A stretch of DNA of 55,687 bases from Wohlfahrtiimonas chitiniclastica DSM 18708 (GCF_000375345.1 NZ_AQXD01000002.1:1-55687); one strand, 5' to 3'; positions 16,950-27,819 are shown, numbered from the stretch's first letter. The notes: generated by a model not told the origin, from the letters alone. Translations and numbers: made by a program.

Positions 16950-16986
16950 CAAACATATGGATATAAATGTCATTATCGAATGTTTG
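16950..16986. promoter_or_regulatory. Candidate metal-regulator site before the ABC transporter
   Basis: CAAACAT (16950-16956) and ATGTTTG (16980-16986) are perfect inverted repeats about three helical turns apart. Inside, ATAAATGTCATTATC (16963-16977) matches 11 of 15 bases of a Fur/Mur-type core. The site lies in the divergent gap between pilG and the transporter. Assignment to a metal regulator is inference. Confidence 0.3.
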
Positions 16987-17024
16987 TGGTTTATATTATA
17001 CTACTCGATCGATATAAAAAAGTG

Positions 17025-17783
17025 ATGACGGAAATGTTGGACCCTTGTATTACTGTTGACAATGTGACGGTGAGTTATCATCGTCATCCTGTGGTGCACC
17101 ATGTGAGTGTAGATTTTCCCTGTGGTTATACCAATGCGATCATTGGCCCAAATGGTGCAGGTAAAAGCACACTTTTAAAAGTGATGATGGGCATGCTTGC
17201 GCCCGATGAAGGCAAAGTCACCTTCCATCATGATGAAACGGTGAGCTATTTGCCGCAGCAATCAGACATTGACCGATCATTGCCCATTACCGTTGAAGAT
17301 TTAGTGGCCACGGGCTTTTTGGCGCACGGCTCATTATTTGCTAAAATCACTAAATCGGCGATGGCAAAAGTGGCAGAAGCTCTGGCCATTGTGGGTTTAA
17401 CGGGCTTTGAAAACCGCACCATTAATAATTTATCAAATGGACAATTTCAGCGTGCGCTTTTTGCGCGCATCATTGTGCAAGATGCCGATGTGATTTTATT
17501 AGATGAGCCCTTTAATGCGGTGGATGCAAAAACAAATTTGGATTTATGCAGCGTCATTAACAATTGGCGCAAACAGGGCAAAACAGTGATTGCGGTGATT
17601 CATGATTTTCATGTGGCTAAAGAGCATTTTGATTACACATTAATGATGGCGTGTGAGAAAGTGGCATTTGGCGCAACAAAAGCAGTATTAACCGAACAAA
17701 ATTTTGAAAAAGCCTATTCAGCCTCCCTCTATTGGGATGATCATGCGGATGTTTGTTCAACACCTCAATCGGGAGAATCATAA
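17025..17783 (+). CDS. Metal (zinc/manganese-type) ABC transporter ATP-binding protein
   Basis: ATPase subunit of a metal importer. It has a Walker A GPNGAGKST (about 39-47), a signature-like NLSNGQFQRALFARI, the Walker B VILLDEPFNAVD and a switch histidine in VIHDF. Sequence and pairing with an ABC-3 permease place it in the ZnuC/MntB/TroB group. The ATG at 17025 starts a normal-length protein of 252 residues; the open frame runs further upstream but has no coding look. No substrate-binding protein gene lies beside it, so the metal cannot be named. Permease and molybdenum cofactor genes follow directly. Confidence 0.88.
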   Translation: MTEMLDPCITVDNVTVSYHRHPVVHHVSVDFPCGYTNAIIGPNGAGKSTLLKVMMGMLAPDEGKVTFHHDETVSYLPQQSDIDRSLPITVEDLVATGFLAHGSLFAKITKSAMAKVAEALAIVGLTGFENRTINNLSNGQFQRALFARIIVQDADVILLDEPFNAVDAKTNLDLCSVINNWRKQGKTVIAVIHDFHVAKEHFDYTLMMACEKVAFGATKAVLTEQNFEKAYSASLYWDDHADVCSTPQSGES

Positions 17784-17786
17784 AAC

Positions 17787-18653
17787 ATGTGGGATTTTTT
17801 CATCACGCCTTTCATCACGTTTCCCTTTATGCAGCGCGCATTGTTAGCCTCTTTGATGGTGGCGATCTCATCGGGCATTGTGGGCAGCTTTTTGGTGATG
17901 CGCCGCATGAGTTTGGTGGGGGATGCTTTAAGTCACGGCATTTTGCCGGGGATTGCATTGGGCTTTATGTTTTATGGTTTTAATCTTGTGGCGATGGGCA
18001 TTGGCGGCGTGATTGCTGGTGCACTCATTGCACTGTTGGCTTTTGTGGTGTCGCGCTTTACAAAGCTTAATGAGGATGCAAGCTTTGCGGCGTTTTATTT
18101 GATCTCATTGGCCATTGGCGTTGTGATCATCTCAAAAATTGGCTCCCAAGTGGATTTATTGCACATTTTATTTGGCTCAGTGTTAACCATTGATAACGCA
18201 ATGTTGGTCTTTTTATGGGCGATCATGTGCATCACGCTGTTAGCCGTTGCGATCATTTATCGCCCGCTCGTGCTGTTCATCATTGACCCGATTTTTTTAC
18301 AATCCATGAAGATTCGCGGCATCAGTTATTACGCCATTTTCTTATTCATCGTGGTGATTAATCTCATCGCAGGCTTTCAGGCGCTCGGCTCATTGATGGC
18401 GGTGGGATTATTGATGCTGCCGGTCATTATTGGGCAATTATGGGTGCGATCCATTGAAGGATTATTCATCGTGATCGTCATTTTAGGCTTTTTGATCGCA
18501 TACTTTGGTTTGTTGTCCTCATTTTATTTAGATGTGCCAAGTGGACCTGCCATCATTGGCGTGGCGGGCATCATCTACTTTTTTTCACTGCTCTTTGGTC
18601 GATCAGGGGGCATTTTAACGCGAGTGTTTCGTTTAAAACACAAAACCGCGTAG
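17787..18653 (+). CDS. Metal ABC transporter permease (ABC-3 family)
   Basis: Integral membrane protein of 288 residues with eight or nine hydrophobic helices. Family marks are the early FLVMRRMSLVGDALSHGILPG block (about residues 35-55) and the later GFQALGSLMAVGLLMLPV block (about 195-212), both typical of ZnuB/MntC/TroC permeases. It begins three bases after the ATPase gene and ends eight bases before moaD, so it shares the transcript with the molybdenum cofactor genes. Substrate likely zinc, manganese or iron; ABC-3 permeases do not carry molybdate, which uses the ModB type. Confidence 0.9.
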   Translation: MWDFFITPFITFPFMQRALLASLMVAISSGIVGSFLVMRRMSLVGDALSHGILPGIALGFMFYGFNLVAMGIGGVIAGALIALLAFVVSRFTKLNEDASFAAFYLISLAIGVVIISKIGSQVDLLHILFGSVLTIDNAMLVFLWAIMCITLLAVAIIYRPLVLFIIDPIFLQSMKIRGISYYAIFLFIVVINLIAGFQALGSLMAVGLLMLPVIIGQLWVRSIEGLFIVIVILGFLIAYFGLLSSFYLDVPSGPAIIGVAGIIYFFSLLFGRSGGILTRVFRLKHKTA

Positions 18654-18661
18654 GAGATGAC

Positions 18662-18910
18662 ATGATCACAATTCAATATTTTGGTGTGTTAAAAGATCGT
18701 TTAGGTGTGACAGAAGAGTCCATCGAATGGGCAAATGGTGACACGGATGCATTATTAAATGCGCTGCGTGCCAGAAGTGATGAATGGCAAGCGGCATTGG
18801 CGCCAGAGCGCGTGTTTCGTGTGGTGGTCAATGATGAGATCATTTATCAAGCCACCAACATTCAATCTGGGGATCGCGTGGCGATTTTACCGCCTGTGAC
18901 AGGAGGCTAA
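18662..18910 (+). CDS. moaD: Molybdopterin synthase small subunit
   Basis: An 82-residue ubiquitin-like sulfur carrier that ends in the essential Gly-Gly (PPVTGG). Its thiocarboxylated tail gives sulfur to precursor Z within the MoaD-MoaE complex, forming molybdopterin. AGGAG sits just ahead of the start. Its stop codon is directly followed by the moaE start, so the two subunits are made together. Confidence 0.95.
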   Translation: MITIQYFGVLKDRLGVTEESIEWANGDTDALLNALRARSDEWQAALAPERVFRVVVNDEIIYQATNIQSGDRVAILPPVTGG

Positions 18911-19369
18911 ATGTTTACGGTGGTGATTCAAACGGAAAAATTTGTCCATGATGATGAATTGGCGCGATTGATGAAAGATGCCCATAACATTGGCGCATCA
19001 AGCAGCTTTGTGGGTTATGTGCGTGGGCATGATCATGCCAAAGATTTGCGTGCACTCTTTTTAGAGCATTATGCAGGGCTGACGGAGCGCGAGATTTTAC
19101 GCATCATTGAGATTGCCAAAACGCGCTGGCCGATTACCGGTTGCCGTGTGGTGCATCGCGTGGGGGAAATCCCTGTGGGTGAACCGATTGTATTAGTGGC
19201 AACGATTGCGTCACATCGTGAAGCGGCGTTTCATGCCACAGAATTCATCATGGATTATCTCAAGGCAGATGCACCTTTTTGGAAAAAAGAGGTGTTTAAC
19301 GACAACACAGATCACTGGGTGGAAGCAAAAGTGAGTGATCAACAGCGTAAGCAGCGTTGGCATGAGTAG
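18911..19369 (+). CDS. moaE: Molybdopterin synthase catalytic subunit
   Basis: Large subunit of molybdopterin synthase, 152 residues. Family marks include GASSSFVGYVRGHD (about 27-40), LEHYAGLTEREI, the HRVGEIPVGEPIVLVA strand and the C-terminal DAPFWKKE, which holds the catalytic lysine. It begins right after moaD and its end overlaps mobA by eight bases. moaA and moaC, which make the precursor, are not in this window. Confidence 0.95.
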   Translation: MFTVVIQTEKFVHDDELARLMKDAHNIGASSSFVGYVRGHDHAKDLRALFLEHYAGLTEREILRIIEIAKTRWPITGCRVVHRVGEIPVGEPIVLVATIASHREAAFHATEFIMDYLKADAPFWKKEVFNDNTDHWVEAKVSDQQRKQRWHE

Positions 19370-19961
19370 AATCATCGGGCTCATTTTATCAGGTGGCGCA
19401 GGCAGCCGTTTAGGTGGCGTTAATAAAGGCTTGGTGGACATTGCCGGTAAACCTTTGGCGGCGCATGTGTATGACCGCCTTGCGCCGCAGGTGGATGTGG
19501 TGTATTTATCCGCGAATCATGATCAAGCTGAGTATCGAAACATTTGCGTAAACATCATTGAAGATCAGCCTGAATTTTATCGTGATGGGCCGCTGGCGGG
19601 CTTACAAAGTTTAATCCCGTATGTGGATGCCGATGATCTCATTCAAGTGGTGACTTGTGATTTACCGCTGTTGCCGCGTGATTTAGTGGCTGTGCAGCAA
19701 GATTATTTACGCACGCATCAACTTGATGCGGTGTGGCCATCTGATGGCGAGCGTGATCATTATGGTGTATTGATGGTCAAGGGGCGATGTTTACCGGAGC
19801 TGACGCAATTATTGAGAAATCAGAAACGTAGAATTCGCGATTTTTTAACACAAATGAACAGCGGTGCTGTGCCGTTTGCCGATCCGACAGCCTTTATCAA
19901 TGGCAATGATTCGGCGGCGCTTGAGCGCATCGCAACAATTTTAAAGGACAAAACATGTTAG
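19362..19961 (+). CDS. mobA: Molybdenum cofactor guanylyltransferase
   Basis: Adds GMP to the molybdenum cofactor to give the bis-MGD form used by DMSO-reductase-family enzymes such as nitrate reductases. The N-terminal nucleotide loop LSGGAGSRLGGVNKGL (about 7-22) is typical, and a DLPLLPRDL block near 107 matches the Mg site. The ATG at 19362, inside the end of moaE, gives 199 residues; it overlaps moeA by seven bases. Presence of mobA implies this organism uses MGD enzymes. Confidence 0.93.
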   Translation: MSRIIGLILSGGAGSRLGGVNKGLVDIAGKPLAAHVYDRLAPQVDVVYLSANHDQAEYRNICVNIIEDQPEFYRDGPLAGLQSLIPYVDADDLIQVVTCDLPLLPRDLVAVQQDYLRTHQLDAVWPSDGERDHYGVLMVKGRCLPELTQLLRNQKRRIRDFLTQMNSGAVPFADPTAFINGNDSAALERIATILKDKTC

Positions 19962-21136
19962 ATTTTCATGTCGCACTCGAAGAATTGGCAAAAGCGGTTC
20001 AGTTGCCATCTAAAACTCGTCAAGCTTCATTGGTGGACAGTTTAGGCCATTATGTGAGCGAAGATTTAGTGGCGCATTATGATGCACCGCTCTTTGATAA
20101 CAGCGCGATGGATGGTTACGCCGTGTGTGATCCGAATGGCGATTTATTAGCGTTTAAAGTGATCGGGCGCATTGCTGCTGGTGATTTAGCACCGATGACA
20201 TTGCAAGCAGGGGAAGCGGTGCGTATTTTTACAGGCGCACCCACGCCAAAAGGCGCCACCACGGTGATCATGCAAGAGCATGTCGAACGTGTGGCAGATG
20301 AGATCCATTTAGCCGAGCCTTATCGCGTGAATATGAACATTCGTTATCAGGGCGAAGAGGTGAAAAAGGGCGATTTATTGTTGGCAAAACACCGCGAAAT
20401 GACGGCAGCCACGATCGCTTTATGTGCATCCCAAGGTTATGCCACGATTCCCGTGTTTGATGGATTGTCAATTGCCGTCTTATCCACAGGCAGCGAATTG
20501 ATTCCCCAAGAAACAGCATTGAGCCCTGGCAAAATTTATGATGCCAACCGCTTTATGCTTCAAGCATGGTTGAAAAAACAACATCATGTGTTTGATGGCG
20601 GCATCATTAAAGACAATTATGAAGAAACCAAAGCCACGTTGCTTGCATTAGCAGCGCAGCATGATGTCATTTTATTAAGTGGCGGCGCTTCAGTGGGGGA
20701 AGAAGATCACGTGGGCAAAGCCATTGCAGAAGTGGGCGAACTCAACGGTTGGAAGATTGCCATTAAACCCGGCAAACCTTTTGGTTGGGGCAAAATTGGC
20801 AATGCGCATGTCTTTATGTTGCCGGGCAATCCTGTCTCTGCGTATGTGACGTTTTATCTCTTCGTCTATCCATTTTTACAGCAGAGTATTGGCGCAACCG
20901 CTGCCACTTTTATGAAAGGCACTGCCCATTTTGAGCGCGAAAAATTAGAGCCGCGCCGCGAATTCTTGCGTGGCATGTACACAGAGAATCCGAATGGCGG
21001 CTTTGATTTGACGATTGCTAAAGGGCAGGGCTCTGCAATGCTATCAGGCTTAGCCGTGGCCAATTGCTTAATTGAAATCACGCCAAATACGGCCGTCAGC
21101 GAAGGCATGACCCTTAATTTTTATCCCATTCATTAA
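19955..21136 (+). CDS. moeA: Molybdopterin molybdenumtransferase
   Basis: Inserts molybdate into adenylated molybdopterin. In 393 residues it shows the MoeA landmarks: DNSAMDGYAV (about 47-56), RIFTGAPTPKGATTVIMQEH (about 89-108), VLSTGSEL (about 176), LLSGGASVGEEDHV (about 236-249), KPGKPFGWGK and LPGNPVSAYV (about 290). All four domains, including the C-terminal beta domain, appear intact. The start overlaps the mobA end; rsmG follows after 14 bases. Confidence 0.96.
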   Translation: MLDFHVALEELAKAVQLPSKTRQASLVDSLGHYVSEDLVAHYDAPLFDNSAMDGYAVCDPNGDLLAFKVIGRIAAGDLAPMTLQAGEAVRIFTGAPTPKGATTVIMQEHVERVADEIHLAEPYRVNMNIRYQGEEVKKGDLLLAKHREMTAATIALCASQGYATIPVFDGLSIAVLSTGSELIPQETALSPGKIYDANRFMLQAWLKKQHHVFDGGIIKDNYEETKATLLALAAQHDVILLSGGASVGEEDHVGKAIAEVGELNGWKIAIKPGKPFGWGKIGNAHVFMLPGNPVSAYVTFYLFVYPFLQQSIGATAATFMKGTAHFEREKLEPRREFLRGMYTENPNGGFDLTIAKGQGSAMLSGLAVANCLIEITPNTAVSEGMTLNFYPIH

Positions 21137-21150
21137 TATAAAGTCACACT

Positions 21151-21780
21151 ATGATCACAACTGAATACATTCAGCAAGCGCTCAGCGCAGAAGGATTTGC
21201 CTTTGATGAGGCAAAAGTCAAAGCTTGGACCCATTACTTAAATGGCATCCGTTTATGGAACAAAGCGTATAACTTAACCTCAATCACTGAGCCCGATGAA
21301 ATGGTGGTGAAACATCTGTTTGACTCGCTTGTTTTGGTACCGCATTTAGAAGCCATTAAACATGATCGCTTGATTGATGTGGGCACAGGTGCAGGTTTAC
21401 CAGGTTTCTTACTTGCCATTGCCATGCCTGAATCCCATTTCACATTGCTAGACACCAATAGTAAACGCACGCGCTTTATGACGCAGATGAAAATGGAGCT
21501 TGGCATTCAAAATGTTGAGATCATCCATTCGCGTGTGCAGGATTATCATCCCACTGAATTGTTTGATGTGATTTTATCGCGCGCCTTTGCCAGTGCTGAA
21601 GACATGGTGCATTGGTCAGAGCATTTGTTGGCAGGGCAGGGGGTATTTGCTGCCATGAAAGGTCACATTACGCCGAGTGAATGGCAGTTTGCCAACGGTG
21701 AATATCAAACCAATGTGGTTGAATTGAAAGTGCCGCGATTGAGTGATGCCAGACATTTGGTTTTTTTGTCGCGCGCGTAA
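21151..21780 (+). CDS. rsmG: 16S rRNA (guanine-527-N7) methyltransferase RsmG (GidB)
   Basis: A 209-residue SAM-dependent methyltransferase acting on G527 of 16S rRNA. The SAM loop DVGTGAGLPGFLLAI (about 72-86), the NLTSITEPDEMVVKHLFDSL block upstream of it and the ILSRAFAS motif are all characteristic. It lies directly before parA-parB, the classical gidB-par arrangement near many origins, but mnmG (gidA), its usual left neighbour, is replaced here by moeA. Confidence 0.95.
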   Translation: MITTEYIQQALSAEGFAFDEAKVKAWTHYLNGIRLWNKAYNLTSITEPDEMVVKHLFDSLVLVPHLEAIKHDRLIDVGTGAGLPGFLLAIAMPESHFTLLDTNSKRTRFMTQMKMELGIQNVEIIHSRVQDYHPTELFDVILSRAFASAEDMVHWSEHLLAGQGVFAAMKGHITPSEWQFANGEYQTNVVELKVPRLSDARHLVFLSRA

Positions 21781-21831
21781 TTTGATATACTCCCCGCGTA
21801 ATATTAATAATTTGATGAGTAGGATATTCGA

Positions 21832-22605
21832 GTGGCAATCATAGCAGTAACAAATCAAAAAGGTGGCGTGGGCAAAACCACGACGGCTGTTAACTTAGCG
21901 GCTTCTTTAGCAAGCATGAAAGCGCGTCCTAATGTCTTGTTGTTAGACTTAGATCCGCAAGGCAATGCCACCACAGGCATGGGCGTGGATAAGCATTCAT
22001 TAGAATTGGGCGTTGTGGATCTATTACTAGACGATGTGCCCATCAATGAAGCGATCATTGAGCTTGATGAAAATGCCATTCGCTTAATTGGTGCAAATGG
22101 TGATTTAACGGGCGCAGAAGTGTTATTGACGCAAAGAGAGCAGGGCGCATTTGTGCTCAAAGAAGCACTTGCGAGCATTCAAAGTAACTTTAACTACATC
22201 ATCATCGATTGCCCGCCTTCTTTAAACATGCTCACACTCAATGCGTTAACAGCTGCGGATTATGCGGTTGTGCCTGTGCAATGTGAGTATTATGCGCTTG
22301 AAGGTTTGTCAGCATTGATGGGCACGGTGGAAGAAGTGAAAAGCACCACGAATCCAAATTTATCCATTTTGGGGATTTTGCGCACCATGTACGATGGCCG
22401 CAATGCCTTGTCACTACAAGTGTCTGAAAACTTACAAGCCCACTTTGGGGATCAATTATTGGAAACCATCATTCCGCGTAACGTGCGTTTAGCCGAAGCG
22501 CCCGGATTTGGTGAATCCATTGTCAAATATGATGCAGCATCAAAAGGTGCTGTGGCATATGCAGAATTGGCGAAAGAGATCAGCCGCCGAAGCAAACGAA
22601 GATAA
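21832..22605 (+). CDS. parA: Chromosome partitioning ATPase ParA (Soj)
   Basis: Walker-type partition ATPase of 257 residues. It begins with a GTG start and the deviant Walker A loop NQKGGVGKTTTAVNLAA (residues 8-24), followed by DLDPQGNATTGMG and the Walker B segment YIIIDCPPSLNML. It works with ParB at parS sites to segregate chromosome origins. A TATACT at about 21786-21791 may be its own -10, though cotranscription with rsmG is possible (51-base gap). parB follows after 15 bases. Confidence 0.96.
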   Translation: MAIIAVTNQKGGVGKTTTAVNLAASLASMKARPNVLLLDLDPQGNATTGMGVDKHSLELGVVDLLLDDVPINEAIIELDENAIRLIGANGDLTGAEVLLTQREQGAFVLKEALASIQSNFNYIIIDCPPSLNMLTLNALTAADYAVVPVQCEYYALEGLSALMGTVEEVKSTTNPNLSILGILRTMYDGRNALSLQVSENLQAHFGDQLLETIIPRNVRLAEAPGFGESIVKYDAASKGAVAYAELAKEISRRSKRR

Positions 22606-22620
22606 ACTGAGGAAACTGAT

Positions 22621-23517
22621 TTGAAAAAGCGTGGATTAGGTCGCGGATTGGATGTTTTGTTGAATAAAACAAAATTACCCATGGATGCGCACACAAATAA
22701 TAAAGACAAACCATCATCAGAAGCCATTTTAGGCGCCATTAAAGAGTTGCCGATTGAGTTTTTAGTGCCGGGGATTTATCAGCCACGTAAAGTGTTTGAT
22801 GCCCATGCGCTTGAAACTTTGGCCGATTCCATTCGCTCTCAAGGGATCATTCAGCCGCTTGTGGTGCGTGAAGTTTTGCGTGATGGTCAGAAAAAATATG
22901 AAATCTTAGCCGGTGAACGCAGATGGCGAGCTTCGCAGATTGCTAAACTTGAAAAAGTGCCCGTGATCATGCAGTCTTTGACGGATCAAGAAGCATTGGC
23001 GGTTGCACTCATTGAAAACATTCAGCGCGAAGATTTAAGCCCAATTGAAGAGGCAGAAGCGATTGCACGTTTCATCAGTGAATTTGATTTAACCCATCAA
23101 GAGGTGGGCGATTTGATTGGTCGTTCGCGTTCATCGGTGAGCAATGTGGTGCGTTTATTAGAGTTAGCGCCTCAAGTGCAAACATGGTTATTAGACAAAT
23201 TGCTCGACATGGGGCATGGCCGCGCAATGCTCTCTTTGTCACATGCAGAGCAAGTGCAGTTAGCTGAGCGCATTATGGCAGAAAATCTAACAGTGCGTGA
23301 CGTTGAACGCATTGTGGCTGCCCGCACACAAAAGACTGAGAAAGCCGCCACAAAAAAAGTGGACAATGATGTGAAAAAATTGGAAAACGCCTGGAGTGAA
23401 TATTTTGGTGCGAAAGTTGGATTTCAATCAAATCCGAAAGGTAAAGGCAAGATGATTATTCACTATGATTCTCTTGATCAGTTAGACGGGATTTTGCAAA
23501 AGATCCGTGACCAATAA
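22621..23517 (+). CDS. parB: Chromosome partitioning protein ParB (Spo0J)
   Basis: CTP-dependent DNA-binding clamp that loads at parS. The 298-residue protein has the N-terminal ParA-stimulating KKRGLGRGLDVLL, the CTPase box GERRWRAS (about 100-107) and the ENIQREDLSPIEEAEA stretch. A helix-turn-helix (LTHQEVGDLIGRSRSSVSN, about 158-176) and a C-terminal dimer domain follow. The start is TTG, preceded by GAGG. I found no consensus parS palindrome in the window by eye. Confidence 0.95.
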   Translation: MKKRGLGRGLDVLLNKTKLPMDAHTNNKDKPSSEAILGAIKELPIEFLVPGIYQPRKVFDAHALETLADSIRSQGIIQPLVVREVLRDGQKKYEILAGERRWRASQIAKLEKVPVIMQSLTDQEALAVALIENIQREDLSPIEEAEAIARFISEFDLTHQEVGDLIGRSRSSVSNVVRLLELAPQVQTWLLDKLLDMGHGRAMLSLSHAEQVQLAERIMAENLTVRDVERIVAARTQKTEKAATKKVDNDVKKLENAWSEYFGAKVGFQSNPKGKGKMIIHYDSLDQLDGILQKIRDQ

Positions 23518-23562
23518 ATGGACATCTGTTAACTTTTTTATTCAATATCAGTGTTAAAAAGA

Positions 23563-23590
23563 TTGACTTTAAAGGCTAACTGCTTATAAT
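23563..23590 (+). promoter_or_regulatory. Promoter of the atp operon
   Basis: TTGACT (23563-23568) and a perfect TATAAT (23585-23590) separated by 16 bases, about 30 bases before atpI. It is the best match to the sigma-70 consensus in the window, as expected for ATP synthase. Confidence 0.85.
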
Positions 23591-23619
23591 CGAGCTACTT
23601 TTGCCAAAGGTATTTTGAT

Positions 23620-24815
<1,196 letters not shown>

Positions 24816-24823
24816 AATTCAAT

Positions 24824-25108
<285 letters not shown>

Positions 25109-25122
25109 TCATCCATTATCGT

Positions 25123-25150
25123 GGCGTTTGATACACATCAAACGCCTTTT
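25123..25150 (+). terminator. Hairpin between atpE and atpF (partial terminator or mRNA 3' stabiliser)
   Basis: GGCGTTTGAT (25123-25132) and ATCAAACGCC (25137-25146) form a perfect 10-bp stem with loop ACAC, followed by TTTTA. It lies within the operon, 14 bases after the atpE stop. The short T run suggests partial termination or protection of the atpE message. Confidence 0.65.
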
Positions 25151-25182
25151 ATGCATAGAATAGTTAGACAGGCAGATACAAC

Positions 25183-25653
25183 ATGAATTTAAATGCTACT
25201 TTATTTGCACAGTTTGTCGTATTCTTTACGTTGGTCTGGTTCGTGATGAAATTCATCTGGCCACCAATGATCAAAGCAATCGATGAACGTCGTGCTAAAA
25301 TCGCAGAGGGCTTAAAAGCTGCTGAAGATAGCGTTGCTGAAAAAATGGCTGCTGATTCAGAAGTCAAAGTGCTCTTAAAAGATGCTAAGCAAGAAGCATC
25401 AAGTATTGTTGCACTTGCGAATAAGCGCGCAGAGGAAGCTGTTGAAGCTTCAAGAGCACAAGCTAAAGAAGTGGCAGACAAGCAACTTCAGAACGCTCAA
25501 GATCAGATTTTAGTTGAAACTAATCAAGCTAAAGAAAAACTAAGACAAGAAGTGGTTGCACTCGCACTTGAAGGTGCAAGTAAGATCGTAGGTAAGGAAG
25601 TTGATCGCGCAACGCACGAGTCATTGTTAAAAGATTTAGCATCACGTTTATAA
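25183..25653 (+). CDS. atpF: F0F1 ATP synthase subunit b
   Basis: Peripheral stalk subunit, 156 residues. One N-terminal membrane helix (about 5-25) leads into a long, alanine- and charge-rich helix that dimerises and reaches the top of F1. The FIWPPMIKAIDERR hinge (about residues 24-37) is typical of b subunits. Only one b-type gene is present, so the stalk is a homodimer. Confidence 0.96.
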   Translation: MNLNATLFAQFVVFFTLVWFVMKFIWPPMIKAIDERRAKIAEGLKAAEDSVAEKMAADSEVKVLLKDAKQEASSIVALANKRAEEAVEASRAQAKEVADKQLQNAQDQILVETNQAKEKLRQEVVALALEGASKIVGKEVDRATHESLLKDLASRL

Positions 25654-25667
25654 GGCAATAGTTAGTC

Positions 25668-26222
25668 ATGACAGATTATATTACAGTTGCTCGTCCCTAT
25701 GCCAAAGCAGTGTTTTTGATTGCTAAGGAAGAGAATACTATTTCTGGCTGGAGTAATCTTTTGGCTGTACTCGATGAGATTAGTGCCGATGTAGAGGCGA
25801 GCGATTTTATCACTCGCCCTGATTTTTCTCTGCAAGAAAAAACTCAGTTTTTGCAAACAGCAGTGGCTGCGCTTTTAAAGCGTCAGTTAACGAATCAAGA
25901 AGCTAATTTTTTATCGGTCATTCTCGATGCTAAACGCTATGAAGCGTTCCCATCGATTCGTCAAATCTTTGACGAAATGGTTCTGGTAGATGAATCTATT
26001 GTGGAAGCTGAATTAGTCTCAGCTTTTGAAGTGCAAGAATCAGAATACGAAATGTTCGTTAAGGCTTTAGAAAAGCATTTCCAAAAAAGTATTAAATTAA
26101 ATGTTTCTGTGGATCCAAGTTTAATTGGTGGTGCGGTTGTCAAATCTGGCGACTGGGTCATGGATGGATCTGTCAAAGGACGTTTAGAGGAAATGACCTC
26201 TTTCTTAGTGCAACCAGCTTAA
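25668..26222 (+). CDS. atpH: F0F1 ATP synthase subunit delta
   Basis: The 184-residue OSCP/delta subunit, which ties the b stalk to the crown of F1. It begins with YITVARPYAKAVF and contains the C-terminal SLIGGAVVKSGDWVMDGSVKGRL signature (cited in part) near residues 150-172. Fourteen bases after atpF. Confidence 0.95.
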   Translation: MTDYITVARPYAKAVFLIAKEENTISGWSNLLAVLDEISADVEASDFITRPDFSLQEKTQFLQTAVAALLKRQLTNQEANFLSVILDAKRYEAFPSIRQIFDEMVLVDESIVEAELVSAFEVQESEYEMFVKALEKHFQKSIKLNVSVDPSLIGGAVVKSGDWVMDGSVKGRLEEMTSFLVQPA

Positions 26223-26271
26223 TGAATTAACGATAAAAGAATTTATTATGTTTTAAAGGATGATTTGAATT

Positions 26272-27819
26272 ATGCAATTGAATCCATCAGAAATTAGTGA
26301 TCTTATCAAATCTAAGATTGAAGAATTTGATGTTAAGCCAGAAGCAAGTACTGAAGGAACAGTCATTAGTTTGACTGATGGTATTGCTAGCGTTTATGGC
26401 TTAGATGCAGTAATGCAAGGTGAAATGGTTGAATTACCGCACGGAGTTCGTGGTTTAGCATTGAACTTAGAGCGCGATTCAGTAGGTGTTGTACTTTTAG
26501 GCGACTACGGTAAAGTATCCGAAGGTGACGTTGTAAAATGTACAGGTAAAGTGATGGAAGTTCCAATCGGTCCTGAATTATTAGGCCGCGTTGTGAACGC
26601 ATTGGGTCAGCCAATCGATGGTAAAGGTCCAATCAACACAACTTTAACTGCGCCAATCGAAAAAGTGGCACCAGGTGTGATTGAGCGTCAATCCGTTGAT
26701 GAACCTTTACAAACAGGTTACATCGCCGTTGACTCTATGATTCCAATCGGCCGTGGCCAACGTGAGTTGATCATCGGTGACCGTCAAACGGGTAAAACAG
26801 CGATTGCAATCGACACCATCATTAACCAAAAAAATACTGGCGTAAAATGTATTTACGTAGCGATTGGTCAGAAAAACTCTACAATTGCGAACATCGTTCG
26901 TAAATTAGAAGAGCACGACGCGATGGCGCACACAATTGTTGTGGCTTCAAGCGCGGCTGATCCTGCTGCAATGCAATATTTATCAGCATATGCTGGTTGT
27001 ACAATGGGCGAATACTTCCGTGACCGTGGTGAAGATGCGTTGATCATTTATGATGACTTATCTAAACAAGCCGTTGCTTATCGTCAAATCTCATTGTTAC
27101 TCCGTCGTCCTCCAGGCCGTGAAGCGTTCCCTGGCGACGTATTCTATTTACACTCACGTTTATTAGAACGTGCTGCACGTGTTAATGCTGACTATGTTGA
27201 AGCATTCACAAACGGCGAAGTGAAAGGTAAAACAGGTTCTTTAACTGCATTGCCAATCATTGAAACACAAGCCGGTGACGTTTCTGCATTCGTTCCAACA
27301 AACGTAATTTCCATTACAGATGGTCAGATCTTCTTAGAATCAGACTTATTCAATGCGGGTGTTCGTCCTGCGATCAACGCCGGTATCTCTGTATCGCGTG
27401 TTGGTGGTGCTGCACAAACTAAAATCATCAAGAAATTGGGTGGTGGTGTGCGTTTGGCATTGGCTCAATACCGTGAATTGGAAGCGTTCTCACAGTTTGC
27501 ATCTGACTTAGATGAAGCAACCCGTAAGCAATTAGAGCGTGGTGAGCGTGTAATGGAATTGATGAAGCAAGCTCAATATCGTCCTTATACTGTTTCTGAA
27601 ATGGCCATCGTGTTATTTACAGTAGAAAAAGGTTATTTAGACGATATCGAAGTGAAGCAAATTCGTCCGTTCACTGAAGGTTTAATCACTACAATGAACA
27701 TTGAAAAAGCTGATCTCATGAAAAAAATCAATGAGACTGGTAGTTACAATGACGAAATTGAAAGCGAATTTGCACAAGCCGTTAAGTCATACAAAATGAC
27801 AGAAGCTTGGGTGAAATAA
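26272..27819 (+). CDS. atpA: F0F1 ATP synthase subunit alpha
   Basis: Non-catalytic nucleotide-binding subunit, 515 residues. The P-loop [13 protein letters not shown] (about 169-181), the family signature [14 protein letters not shown] near 363 and the arginine finger in SVSRVGG are all present. N-terminal beta-barrel, central nucleotide domain and C-terminal helical domain are full length. Confidence 0.98.
   Translation: MQLNPSEISDLIKSKIEEFDVKPEASTEGTVISLTDGIASVYGLDAVMQGEMVELPHGVRGLALNLERDSVGVVLLGDYGKVSEGDVVKCTGKVMEVPIGPELLGRVVNALGQPIDGKGPINTTLTAPIEKVAPGVIERQSVDEPLQTGYIAVDSMIPIGRGQRELIIGDRQTGKTAIAIDTIINQKNTGVKCIYVAIGQKNSTIANIVRKLEEHDAMAHTIVVASSAADPAAMQYLSAYAGCTMGEYFRDRGEDALIIYDDLSKQAVAYRQISLLLRRPPGREAFPGDVFYLHSRLLERAARVNADYVEAFTNGEVKGKTGSLTALPIIETQAGDVSAFVPTNVISITDGQIFLESDLFNAGVRPAINAGISVSRVGGAAQTKIIKKLGGGVRLALAQYRELEAFSQFASDLDEATRKQLERGERVMELMKQAQYRPYTVSEMAIVLFTVEKGYLDDIEVKQIRPFTEGLITTMNIEKADLMKKINETGSYNDEIESEFAQAVKSYKMTEAWVK

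Noticed and set aside
21137-23619. Search for parS near parA-parB
   Set aside because: No TGTTTCACGTGAAACA-like or TGTTCCACGTGGAACA-like palindrome was found by eye here; other CACGTG cores in the window lack the flanks.
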